From: Allomyces arbusculus
Lineage: Eukaryota; Blastocladiomycota; Blastocladiomycetes; Blastocladiales; Blastocladiaceae
Direction: 5' to 3'
NCBI GenBank assembly: GCA_027604705.1
Contig: JADHYV010000024.1
Location: 124,001-188,000 of the forward strand
DNA length: 64,000 nt
Shown here: piece by piece, positions 10,222 to 20,426 of the stretch
How the letters are laid out: each line of letters starts with the position of its first letter
How positions within the stretch are numbered: position 1 is the stretch's first letter
The notes under the pieces: model-generated
Told to the model about the DNA's origin: nothing
Databases searched by the model: none
The model's input: only the letters and a program-made list of their open reading frames with translations
Translations under genes and position numbers: made by a program

Positions 10222-11489
10222 TTACTCAGCCGAGAGCGCGGCCACGGGCCCGTTGGCCTCGGGCTCAATGTTGGGGTCGCTCGGGAAATAGTATTCGAGC
10301 CACGGGTGCCGCAACGCTTCCTCGGCAGTCATGCGTTCGTCCGGGTCGAGCGTGAGCAGCTTGCGCACAAAGTCCTTGGCGTTGGCCGAGACTTCGTCCC
10401 AGCACTCTGGGTCAAACTCGTACTCGCCCTTAAGAATCTTTTCAAAGATGCCGCCGGTCGTTTCGGCAAAGAAGGGCATGTTGCCGGACAGGAGCACGTA
10501 ACTGGAGAGGGAGAGGTTGGGAGGAGAGGGGGGGGGGGGGGGGTTAATGGTGAGACGAGAGTCGCTTCGTTTGCACGCACTGGTCTGGCGCCAAGAACGA
10601 AAGTGCGACGCAACGCAAGGGGATCGAGAAATAACGTACGTGACACAGCCAAGGGACCACATGTCCGCGGGCGTATTGTGGCCGAGGTTGCTGAGCACTT
10701 CGGGCGCGAGGTACCCAGGCGTGCCGCAGGCCGTGAGCAGGATCTGGCCCTCGTAGTCGAGCGTGCGCGAGAGGCCGAAATCGGTGACCATGACCTGCAT
10801 CTTGGGCGCATCCTTGTCCTTGATGAGCAGGTCTGTTTGCGAGCAGAGTCACATCAGCACACCACCATCGAGAAAGAAGCGACACCATCCACCACAACGC
10901 ACTGTCAGGCTTGATATCGCGGTGCACGATGCCAATCGAGTGCAGGTACTTGAGCGCCTCGGTCACCTGGTGAATGATGAGCGCGGCCTCAGACTCGGCC
11001 AGGTACCCGCGCTGCACGATCACGTCAAACAGCTCGCCGCCCGTGCACAGCGTCATGACGAGGTGGTAGGACCGGTCGGTTTCGAAGAACGAGTCTTCCG
11101 GCAGGAGACCCACAATGTTTGGGTGGCCAGCGACGCGCGACAAGATGTCGATTTCGCGCTTGACGACCTTCTCCTTGCCCTTGGGGATGCGCTTCTTCTT
11201 GATGGTCTTGAGCGCATACGACTGGCCTGTCTCGCGGTGCACGACGCGGTAGACTTCGGCAAAGTGGCCCTCGCCAATCTACCGTCGGCAGATGATGGAT
11301 GAGCTTGACGTTTGGCCGAGCGGTGCAGGCTGGCAACGACGGGCTGGTGCCGACCTTTTCCATCTTCTCGTAAATGTCCTGCACGGACGCGAGCTCGCCG
11401 GCGGCGGGCGCATGGTGTGCGCGCGTCGTGTTGCTGGCATTGGCGTCGAGCGCGAGCGCGCCCTTGATCTGCGCAAGCAGCGAGGGCAT
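10222..11489 (-). CDS. CaMK-family Ser/Thr protein kinase without a visible regulatory tail
   Basis: Four exons: 11489-11355, 11278-10903, 10832-10640 and 10501-10222, giving 327 aa. All kinase landmarks are present: Gly loop IGEGHFAEV, catalytic Lys in YALKTIKKK, alpha-C Glu in VVKREIDIL, HRDIKPDN (split by intron 2), DFG in VTDFGLSR, and GTPGYLAPE. Sequence around TGGELFDVIVQRGYLAE and WSLGCVTYVLLSGNMPF places it with Ca2+/calmodulin-dependent kinase I. The domain ends at RHPWLEYYF and only about 20 residues follow, so the autoinhibitory and calmodulin-binding helix of CaMKI (usually about 40-60 residues) is missing or encoded by an unseen exon. Intron 3 carries a 16-nt poly-C tract before its acceptor. 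Divergent from the gene at 12157. Confidence 0.85.
10528..10543. repeat. Homopolymer G16 inside kinase intron 3
   Basis: Sixteen consecutive G on the plus strand, read as C in the transcript, about 27 nt before the 3' splice site, where it may act as the polypyrimidine tract. It is a likely length-variable site and sequencing-error spot. Confidence 0.8.
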
Positions 11490-12156
11490 CGTTGGCGGCA
11501 GGGTTCTGCAGCAAGTTGGCGAGCGAGAGAGTTGCAGGCTGTCGGGCCCTCGGTCTTTCAGCAGAGATCGTTGGCGAGCGAGAGAAGTGAATGACGACGA
11601 TGGGCAGCAGGGTGCGTACTGCAGCGAGCGAGCCGTGGCCGGCCAGATCCGCGGCAAGACGGCGCCGGCCTGAGGGTGAGTCTGCCAGACAGGGCGACGT
11701 TGAGCACGTGTGTGGCACACGAAGCCCCCGCGTGCCCCAGGTTCGCCACGCGCGTTTCACTTTCGGCGGTCGTTTCGCCGCGGGTTTCGCCCTTGGTTTC
11801 GCCAAGCCTCGCTGCGAACAAGCACAGACGCTGGAAACAGCCTGGGCGCGCCCGATTGACTTGGCCCAGCTCTCGCCGCTCGGCCGTCCTTGTCGCGGAG
11901 CGTGCGAGACACGCGCGTTTGGCAAACGCTCGGTTGCTGGTGCGTGCACCAGCGCGCGCGCCAGCGGCCAAGCCGCGATCAGGCCACGATCCACAACGCG
12001 TCGCGACGCGTCGGCCGCTCGCTCGCCGTGCCCACCTCACCACGCTGCCCGGCCCCGCGCGGACCGTTTCTTCTCCCCAACCGCGACCGCAACAAGACAA
12101 CCGCGACCGCAACCCGACAACCACACCCCCATCCCACACCATTCTTATCTGCCACC
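11490..12156. other. Divergent intergenic region, kinase / mitochondrial orphan
   Basis: About 670 nt, GC-rich. It holds a 20-nt direct repeat at 12079-12118 just before the plus-strand start. No TATA box is seen. Confidence 0.4.
12079..12118 (+). repeat. Tandem 20-nt repeat in the 5' leader of the gene at 12157
   Basis: Two adjacent copies of AACCGCGACCGCAACMMGAC (12079-12098 and 12099-12118) matching at 18 of 20 positions, 38 nt before the ATG. It is probably untranslated leader; a regulatory role is unproven. Confidence 0.6.
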
Positions 12157-12720
12157 ATGCTCCGTGCCACTGCTTCTGCCACCGCGTCGGCAGCTCTCCG
12201 CCGCCACCTCGCCGCGGCACGCCTCCCCCACGCCGCCGTCGCGACCGCGACCGTGTCGACGCGCCGTTTCGCCGACTACACGCGCGCCGAGATCCGCACG
12301 ACGACGACGCGCAACGCGCCGCCGCGCGACCACGCGCCCGCAGCCGCGACCGCCGCCGAGGACGCCGAGGCCGGCGGTGCCGCGGCCGGCGGCGCCTACG
12401 TGCCGGACCTGAACCCGCTGCACACCGACTGGTTTGACGCGCCGCCGCACCTTCACCCGAGCGAGGCCGCCGGCGCGCACGCGGCACAGGCGCCGCCCGG
12501 GCTCTCGATCAACGACTTGATGGACGAGGTCGAGGACAAGCTGCGCGGCACCGTGCTCGAGGCGCCGCTGCTCAAGGAACCGCTCAAGGTCGATCCGGCC
12601 CTGCTCGTGAAAGATGGCGACGGCCGCGTGCACGCGGTCATGGGCGAGTCGATCAATGATCTGATGGACGAGGCGTCTGACAAGGTGCGCGCGGGCGACG
12701 CCGAGGTGTTGCAGCTGTGA
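12157..12720 (+). CDS. Small mitochondrial-type orphan with duplicated INDLMDE motif
   Basis: Single exon, 187 aa. The N-terminus (MLRATASATASAALRRHLAAARL...STRRFADY) is rich in Arg, Ala, Ser and Thr and lacks acids, as in mitochondrial presequences; a cleavage near STRRF is plausible. After an Ala/Pro-rich stretch the C-terminal 75 residues contain the same segment twice: LSINDLMDEVEDKLRG and ESINDLMDEASDKVRAG, separated by about 35 residues. I know of no family with this pair. The start was chosen because the leader begins there and the context is GCCACCATGC; the frame is open upstream. Confidence 0.65.
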   Translation: MLRATASATASAALRRHLAAARLPHAAVATATVSTRRFADYTRAEIRTTTTRNAPPRDHAPAAATAAEDAEAGGAAAGGAYVPDLNPLHTDWFDAPPHLHPSEAAGAHAAQAPPGLSINDLMDEVEDKLRGTVLEAPLLKEPLKVDPALLVKDGDGRVHAVMGESINDLMDEASDKVRAGDAEVLQL

Positions 12721-13128
12721 GCGAGACCGGGACTCAAGACCGAGAGCGACGAGCGCGACCAGACGGCGGGCGGCGGGCGGAACCACTCGCGCGCGGCCGT
12801 CGGCCGGCAAGAGGACACGCCGCGCGAGCGGAGCAGAGCCGCGCGGCGGGTGCCCGAGAGAGAGACATAGTGATATCCCCATTGCAATCATCATCAACAT
12901 CATCAACACGATCATTTGTGAGTTTTCAATTTCTGATCGCCAGAGCTGAGAGATGCGGTCGTGCAGGAAGTGAGTCCCACTTGGGCGCGATCACGGATCC
13001 ATGTCAAACGATCACGTCTTCTCGCATCCGCTGCGACCACCTTGGAGAGACAGCCAGCAAGACGCGACCACTTCCCGTCTCCAACCACGACCAGCTGCAA
13101 CTGCCTGCATTGAACTCGAGCACTGGCC
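12721..13128. other. Intergenic, 3' of mitochondrial orphan and upstream of RFC4
   Basis: About 410 nt with no gene or clear motif; contains short ATCATCA repeats at 12889-12905. Confidence 0.4.
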
Positions 13129-14735
13129 ATGGCAGCAAATTTCTTCAACCTCAAGGCCAGGAGCTCCGCCGCGAGCGCCGCCAAGGACACGTCAAGCAAC
13201 AACGCGGCCTCGACGGCTCTGCAACCATGGGTCGAGAAATAGTAGGCCTTCCCAGCTCGCCATGAACGAAATCTGCAGTCGTGGTCCAAGATCGCTGATC
13301 TTCGAATTGCTCGTGTTGATCCAGCCGCCCGAAATCCATCAACGACATCACGTCGCAGGCGCAGGTCGTCCAGGTGCTCCGTCGTGCTATTGAGACGCAA
13401 AACGTACGACACTTTCTTGCGATCCAACCATGTTTTGTCGACGGCGCGTGTCGCTGATCCGCCGTGCTAGCTCCCGCATTTGTTGTTCTATGGGCCGCCA
13501 GGTTCGTTTGCCAAGTCGCTTCATCCTCCACGCTGAAGGGTCACTAACCAGTTCCGATCTGGCTCACAGGAACAGGCAAGACGAGTACTATCTTGGCGCT
13601 GGCCAAGGAGCTCTACGGGTGCGCTTGTCCCCCGCCAATTTGTCGTGCACCACGGATCATTCCCCTCACGCTCTCGTCTCGATGCTTCTCCACCCACCCA
13701 CCAGTCCCGACGTCTACCGCGCACGCGTGCTCGAGCTCAACGCGTCCGACGAGCGTGGTATTGCTGTTGTTCGCGAGAAAGTGAAAAACTTTGCGCGCAC
13801 GCTCGTCGCGCCGACTGCGGCCGACAGCCAGTACCCGACCCCACCCTACAAGATCATTGTCCTTGACGAAGCCGACTCGATGACGGCCGAGGCGCAGGCC
13901 GCGTTGCGCCGCGTCATGGAAAATTACTCCAAGGTCACGCGTTTCTGCTTGATTTGCAACTACGTGACGCGGTGCGTGATCGCTTTCGGTGCGCGGAGGT
14001 CGATCAGGGCTGGATTTTGACGTGAGCGCGGGCGGGGGGTAGGATCATTGAGCCGCTCGCGTCACGATGCGCCAAGTTCCGGTTCACTGCGCTCGAGGCG
14101 CCCGAGATCAAGCAACGGTTGCAGCATATTGCCGACGCCGAGGGTGTTGGGCTCGAGGACGATGTACGCTCTTGTCATTTCCCATGCTGCTCGCTGCCCC
14201 TCGTCGGGGCACTGACCTCGTTTGGTCCCACCCCTAGGCCCTCGACGCCATCATCTCCGTCTCCGAGGGCGACCTGCGCAAGGCCACCATGTACCTGCAA
14301 TCCGCAAGCCGACTCGTCTCGCGACCCAACGCCGGCGCGACCCTTTCCACCATCCCAATGCGCGTTTCGGCCGCCATGATCCGCGACATTACCGGCGTCG
14401 TCCCACCGGACGTCCTGGCCACCGTGTGGGATCTGTGGCGTGCCGCGCCCACGCCCACCTACCAGCAGGTCATGGCCGTGGTCGCCGACGTGGTCGCCCA
14501 GGGGTTTGCAGCGCGACAGGTCATTACGCAGCTGTATGGCGTCGTGGTCGCCGACGCTGGTGGCCAGCTGGTGTGGCCGTCGGCAATTGCCAAGGCCAAG
14601 ATCGTGCAAGCGTTTGCGCGCGTGGATGTTGCGCTCACACAGGGCGCCGACGAAGAGCTGCAACTCGCACGGCTCGTGCTCGAGGGGGTTCAGATTATGG
14701 CGCGCGGCACGGCGCCCGTGAGTGTCATGGCCTAG
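13129..14735 (+). CDS. RFC4: Replication factor C subunit (human RFC4 / yeast Rfc2 class)
   Basis: Seven exons: 13129-13241, 13325-13403, 13471-13501, 13570-13618, 13705-13971, 14043-14163 and 14238-14735, giving 385 aa. It is one small subunit of the clamp loader that opens PCNA onto primed DNA. The product begins [13 protein letters not shown] and reaches the conserved PWVEKYRPKSI. Walker A GPPGTGKT (Gly72-Thr79) is split by intron 3, Walker B is VLDEADSM with Asp145-Asp148, and the SRC motif with the arginine finger is Arg188. [21 protein letters not shown] and [16 protein letters not shown] match the RFC4/Rfc2 paralogue rather than RFC2/Rfc4, RFC3 or RFC5. All junctions keep frame. Exon 3 is only 31 nt. 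Confidence 0.93.
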
Positions 14736-15049
14736 GCGATCGAGACGATGAGGAAGACATCAATTTGATTGGTTTTGTTTCTGGCGGCTTTCTTCATTGA
14801 ACAGCCCCCCAGGTGATTGGAGCCACTTCGCGATCAGAGCCAAGACTCTGGCTCTGATCTTCTTCACGACTCAGCTCACACCAACACGTCGTCGTCGACA
14901 AAAGCGATACACCCTCTCATCCTCGCGACAGACCCCACAACCAACTCGCTGCAATAGGCGCTTCAACACTCATATTCGCGACTTAACGTGACTACGGTGC
15001 CGACCCGACCCTTCAGCAACCATCAACCACGCGGACCTCGAATCCGACC
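14736..15049. other. Intergenic, RFC4 3' end / AP-3 beta promoter
   Basis: About 310 nt; no gene or clear element. Confidence 0.4.
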
Positions 15050-17874
15050 ATGGCGAGCTCGCTGTTCGCGTCCGTGGTCCATGGCGCCGCCAGGTTCTCG
15101 GCAGGCGCCATGGACCGTGCGCGAGAGCTCACGCTACCCGCGTCGGTCGCGCGCGCTGCGGCACTCGTGGGCCGTGACCAGAGTCCAGGGCCGGAGCGTA
15201 CCGTCACGCTGCTCGATTCCAAGTTTGACGTCGAAAAGCTCGAAGGGCTCAAGAACGTGCTGCAGGTAAATCGTGACATGGCTTGCGCTTGAGTGTCATG
15301 GGAGTTCTGATCACGGTCTTGTTTTTGAGCAGCTGGTGCATCACGGCGAGGACGCGACAGAGTACTTCGCCGCCGTCGTCAAGAATGCCATCCACCCGAA
15401 CGTCGAGGTCCGTTTACGGCGTGCAGTCGTCCGTCTGGTGCACGCGCACGTCGCTGACTTCCTCCTGCTGCCCAGATCCGACGCCTCGTGTACGCCTACG
15501 TGGCCGTCTACGCGCCGCGCAACCCAGAACTCGCGCTGCTCGCCATCAACGCCCTGCAGCGCGACCTCGCCGATCCAAACTTCACGACGCGCGTGCTGAG
15601 CCTACGCACGCTTGCTTCGATCCACGTCGCGACCGTGGTCCCGCTTATCGTCTCGGCACTCTACACGGCGACCAAAGACATTTCGCCGCACGTGCGCGCA
15701 ACCGCGGCGTCGTCGCTCGCCCAGGTCGCACCGCTGCTTGACGAGGACGTGCTCACGGACCTGGTCGGCGTGTTGTTGGCGGATCGCGATGCGAATGTCG
15801 TGGGCGCGACCGTGGCTGTGCTCGACCAGTGGCCAGGGAAGCAGGATCGTGACCGGCTCGCGGTATTGCACCCGCACTATCGCGCGCTGGTCCAAAAAAT
15901 GAGCGTCATGAACGACAGCGTGCTGCCAGGCGTGCTGCAGATCCTGCTGCGCTACGTCAAGGCGTTCATGGCTCCACCGAGCACGCTCGTACGTGACGTT
16001 TTCCCGCCGCTCCCAACTCGGTGGATTTGGCGTCTGGACTGACGTTGCCCCGTCCCCAGATGCTCGCCGGAAACAGCGATGCCGCTCGCAAATCACTCGA
16101 CTCTAGCAAGGACGCCGACACGCCCGACCCAGACCTCGAGCAGTTCTGGCAAGCCGTGGCCCTGCTCATTTCCAGCGCCTCTGGGGCTGCCGGGTCCCCT
16201 GTCGTTCAGTACTGGTGCGCGCGCTTGCTCATGGAAACCGCGCCGCCAACGTACCGCGCGCCCACGGTGCAAGCGCTGCAATCTCTCCTCGAGCACCCGC
16301 CGCACCAACACGCCGCGCTGCACCTCGTGCACCAGTACGTGCAGCACCGACCTGACGAGTGGCGCGTGCACGCGACACGGTTTTTTGCGCAGGCCACCGA
16401 CGCGCCCGTCGTCGCGCGACTCAAGCTCGCGATTCTCGCGCAAATTGCCGACCCGACGACGCCCATGGGCGCTTGGACGGTCGCTGAACTGCGGCACGCG
16501 CTCTACGCGACCGAGTCGCGGTTCGCTGCGGCCGTCGTCGCGCACTTGGCTCGGGATACACGGTGGCGCCCGCTCGTGCACCCAGTCGTGTTCGACTTGC
16601 TCGCACACCCGAATCCGCGGGTTGTGGCCGAGGCCGTGGCCGCCGTGCGCGCGTTGCTGATGGATCCGGGGACCGACACGGCGCACCGGGTTCGGCTGTT
16701 ACGTGCGGTCGTGCGGATGGAGCCGGCGGCCACGCACCCGACGGCGCGCGTTACGATCGCGTATTTGATGGCGCAGCACTTGGATGCACCGCTCGTGCAG
16801 GCGGCACTCCCGGACGTGTTGAGGATGCGCGCCAAGTCGTTTCCCAAGGACCAGGAGGTCGTCAAGTTGGCGACGCTCGCGCTCGCGGTCAAGGCGCTGG
16901 CCGCAGGCACGATGGCACCAGCGGTCGCCGCAGAGTCGCCCGTGAACGGCGCTGCTACGCCTGACGCGACCACGTCCGACTCGACCACACCACTTACCGC
17001 CCTGTCACCCACGCCCTCAGCACTGCACCCGTCGGTCGCGCCGCTCGTCGAGTACATTGCCACGCTTGCGCGGTACGATGCGTCGGTCGATGTGCGCGAC
17101 GCCGCACGACACTTGCGCCGAATCGCCACCAGCCGGCACCTCGCACTTGGCGCGCGCGATCTTGTGTTTGGCCCACCACCGCCACTCACCGACTCCGCTC
17201 CAACTCAACCGACACGGCTCGACGTACCCGGTTCCCGCGCGACCGCTGCGGCCGCGGCCACCGCCGCGGTCCTTGGTCCGTGGCGCCCAGTGGAGATCGT
17301 GCCGGCCTCAGCGCGCACGCCGTTGCCAGCGTCGCCCGCGGTCGGGACCGGACCGGCCGGTCGGATCGCGCCGGTAATCGTGCGCAACGTGCCGCTTGCG
17401 ACGACGGCGGCCGTGTCGGTCGTGACGGCGGGCGTGCAGCGTCCGCCGGGACCGGTCGCGGTGCCGGCGCGGCCGGTGGTCGTGGCCAAGGTCGGTGGGA
17501 AGCCCAAGCAGACGCTCGACGAGTTTTTCGACGAGTCGTCGTCGGAAGAGGAGGAGGAGGACGACGAGGATGAGGATGAGGAGGACGGTGCGGCGGGGGA
17601 TGATGCCGAGGCCGAGTGGCAGCGGCAGCTGGAAAAGATGATGCTGCAGGAGCAAGATGAAGGGGATGAAGATGGGGACGCTGCGAACGGTGGTGGCAGC
17701 GGGGATGACAACGACGGAAAGGAGGAGAGTGATGACGAGGAGGAGAGCAGCGAGGACGAGGACGAGCCGGTGCTGCCCGGGTTCGCGACGCATCCGGTGT
17801 TTGGGACGCGGTCGCAGGTGCAGTCGCCAGTGGCCCCGGACTTGCAGGTTCCAGGGCACAATGTATGGCAGTAG
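15050..17874 (+). CDS. APL6: AP-3 adaptor complex beta subunit
   Basis: Four exons: 15050-15265, 15333-15407, 15476-15988 and 16060-17874 (all phase 0), 872 aa. AP-3 sorts cargo from the Golgi/endosome to the vacuole or lysosome-related organelles. The trunk is armadillo-like: KLEGLKNVLQ, YFAAVVKNAIHPNVEIRRLVYAYVAVYA, PELALLAINALQRDLADPN and SPHVRATAASSLAQVAPL line up with beta adaptins. The hinge, from about residue 755, is a long Ser/Glu/Asp run (DEFFDESSSEEEEE...), typical of AP-3 beta and not of AP-1/2 beta. The protein stops soon after this hinge, so the C-terminal ear domain seems absent, as in short fungal forms. The intron 1 to exon 2 boundary is supported by protein fit. Confidence 0.88.
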
Positions 17875-18383
17875 TGCGCATATCGCGAGCGAGTAGAACG
17901 ATTTTGGCCGAGCAGTCTCGCAATGCGTGGATCGAGAGCATGCCGGCAGGGGTGCTGGTGTGGTCGAGGGTGTTGATCGACGCTGTTGTTGTGCGGTTGT
18001 TGATGTTGGTGGTTGAGCGCCCAGGGACTTGCTGCGCGACGCGGTCGCGTGACGGGTCGCAGGCCAGGTCGCCAGGTCGGGCCGGTCCGCCGGGTCTGTC
18101 CCTTGAGCGTCGTTTCCACCAGCGACCGCTCCATCAACAAACCGTCAGCACGCTGCTGCACGCCAACCTGCCTCGATACCCTTGTCGCCGTCCGACGGAC
18201 CGAGCGCGCCGCTTCGCCAGACGGAAGTCACGGTCAGCCTTGTTGATACTCGGGCCGCCACTGTAACTGCCCCGCAACGGCGGATCACCAGCAGCGAGAT
18301 CCGCGGCCCATCCCTTCCCACCCAAAAAGTGCCTGCTCTGTCCTTTCTCTCGATAAAACAACACCAACACGATTTCGACAACC
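17875..18383. other. Intergenic, AP-3 beta 3' end / NADH dehydrogenase promoter
   Basis: About 510 nt, no gene recognised. A pyrimidine-rich stretch with TCGATAAAACAACACC lies just before the next start. Confidence 0.4.
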
Positions 18384-20426
18384 ATGTTGTCGACCACCAT
18401 GTCCACCTTCCGCGCGCTCGCGGCCGGCCGGTCCGCGGGCTCCCACGCTGCGATCACGATGGCCGCGCTTGTTCGTGCGCGCCGGCCTGCGATTGGTGTT
18501 TTGGTGCCCGCATCCGTTGCGCACGCCGTGTCGACGCGCCGGACTATGGCAACCACCGTGACCAAGCCCAAAGGTCCGTTGTTCGAGCTGCAGTGGATGG
18601 GTCGTGGTGATCTGCGAGACTGACCACCAAACCAACGCTCCAGGTCGACTTGTCATCATCGGAAGCGGGTGGGCTGGGTACAAGCTCCTGCGCCAGATTG
18701 ATACGAACCAGTTTGACGGTCTGTATTAGACTCGGGGTCGCGAAGTGGCCTGATTGCTTTTGCGTCAACGTTGTACGACTGACCATGAGCCGTTTCCTGA
18801 TGCCAGTGTTTTGCGTGTCGCCGCGCAACTACTTTGTCTTCACGCCCCTCCTCGCCGGGTCCGTTCGCGTCGTGCTCTTCCACGCGCCCGTGCTCATCCA
18901 CTCAATGGCCACGGCTCGTCGCGTTCTCCAAATCATCCAGGTCGTCTGTCGGCACGCTCGAGTTCCGCGCGATCATGGAGCCCGTCCGCCAGTTCAACAA
19001 GCCCATGCAGTTCCTGCAGGCGCACTGCACCAACATTGACTTTGACAAGCGCCAAATCACCTGCACGACCAACCTCGAGGACTCGCACGACACGCTCACG
19101 CTCGACTACGACACGCTCGTGATCGCGCCCGGCGCATCGACCAACACATTCAACGTGCCGGGCGTCCGCGAACACGCACTCTTCCTCAAGGACATTTCCG
19201 ACGCGCGCAAGATCCGCGCGCGCGTCATCGAGTGCTTTGAGCATGCGAGCCAGCCACACGTCACGCACGACGAGATTGACCGGCTGCTGCATTTCCAAAC
19301 GGTCGGTGGTGGCCCGACGGGTGTCGAGTTTTCGGCCGAGCTGCACGATTTCATTACCGAAGACCTGGCCCGGCTCTACCCGCAGCTGATGCCGCGCGTG
19401 CGCATGACGCTCTACGATGTCGCGCCGCGCATCTTGGGCGCATTCGATGCCAAGCTTGCCGAGTACGCGACCAAGCGGTTCGTGCGGTCGGGCGTGCAGA
19501 TTCGGACCGGCACGCAGGTCCGCAACGTGGATAAGGATAAGATTGTCTTGAATGACGGCGAGGAGGTGCCGTATGGGTTGCTCGTGTGGGCGACGGGGAT
19601 CACGCAGACCGAGCTCGTGCGTGGGTTGCGCGGGTGTGTCGCGCCAGATCCGCGCGGTGCGCACCGGATTGTCACGGACCGCCGGCTGCGCGTGCTCGAT
19701 CCGCAGGGGGAGCCCATGGAGAACGTGTACGCGATGGGCGACTGTGCGACGATCAGCGGTACGTTTTGGATCGTGCTTTGCTTCACCGGCTGAATGGCCT
19801 TCGCTCATCATGTTCGCGCTTCTCCACCGCTTTAGATTATGATTTGCCAGCGACTGCGCAAGTCGCGAACCAAAAGGCGCTCTACCTCGGCAAGCAGCTC
19901 AACAAGGCCGATGAAAAGGCCGTTGTGCCGTTCGCCTACCGGCATCTCGGGTCCATGGTACGCACGCGCCCGCCCTGTTTGTTGCCCGTTCTGCTTGCAA
20001 GTAACCCTGTCCACCCCACCCATTTCTGAAAACGCAGGCCTACGTCGGCGGATGGCGCGCCGTCGTTGATATGCCCAACGACATCAAGCCCAGCGGCTAC
20101 TCGGCGTGGATTTTTTGGAGGTCGAGCTATTTGGTATCGTAACGGCATCAAGCCCAGCGGCCACTCGGCGGGGATTATCTGGCGGCGCCATTTTTCCCGC
20201 TCGCTTATTGAGCATGGGACTCAATGCTCACTTTCTCCTGCTTTGCCTGCGCGTAGAGTATGTCCGTGTCGTGGAGGAACAAGTGTTTGATGTACGCCGT
20301 CGCTGTCTTCTCGCTGTTGTTTTCCCGCTCGTTTCGAGACTAACCGAGCTCGCAATGACCGTAAATAGCCCACTCTATTGGTTCGCCGCGTATGTGTTTG
20401 GTCGCGACGTGTCGCGCATCAACTAG
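18384..20426 (+). CDS. Type II (rotenone-insensitive) NADH:ubiquinone oxidoreductase, mitochondrial
   Basis: Eight exons: 18384-18573, 18644-18718, 18807-18858, 18941-19758, 19836-19957, 20038-20133, 20257-20291 and 20369-20426, giving 481 aa. It oxidises NADH and reduces quinone without pumping protons. The leader up to about residue 60 is Arg/Ala/Ser/Thr-rich. The FAD site is VIIGSGWAGYKLL, the NADH site QTVGGGPTGVEFSAEL, then VYAMGDCA. The end (GYSAWIFWRSSYL, SMSVSWRNKCLIPLYWF, FGRDVSRIN) is the membrane-binding C-terminus of NDE/NDI enzymes. No EF hand is inserted. Whether it faces the matrix (NDI) or the intermembrane space (NDE) cannot be told. Intron 6 contains a decayed copy of the end of exon 6. 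Confidence 0.9.
20077..20197 (+). repeat. Local tandem duplication of the end of exon 6
   Basis: The segment at 20077-20133 (coding NDIKPSGYSAWIFWRSSYL) recurs 64 nt later at 20141-20197 inside the following intron. About 37 of the first 42 positions match (NGIKPSGHSAG if translated), then similarity fades. The first copy is followed at once by the GTATCG donor and an in-frame TAA, so the second copy is read as intron. Confidence 0.7.

Noticed and set aside
17205-18161. Long minus-strand Ser/Pro frame over the AP-3 beta hinge
   Set aside because: Antisense shadow of the acidic Ser/Glu hinge; no conserved sequence.
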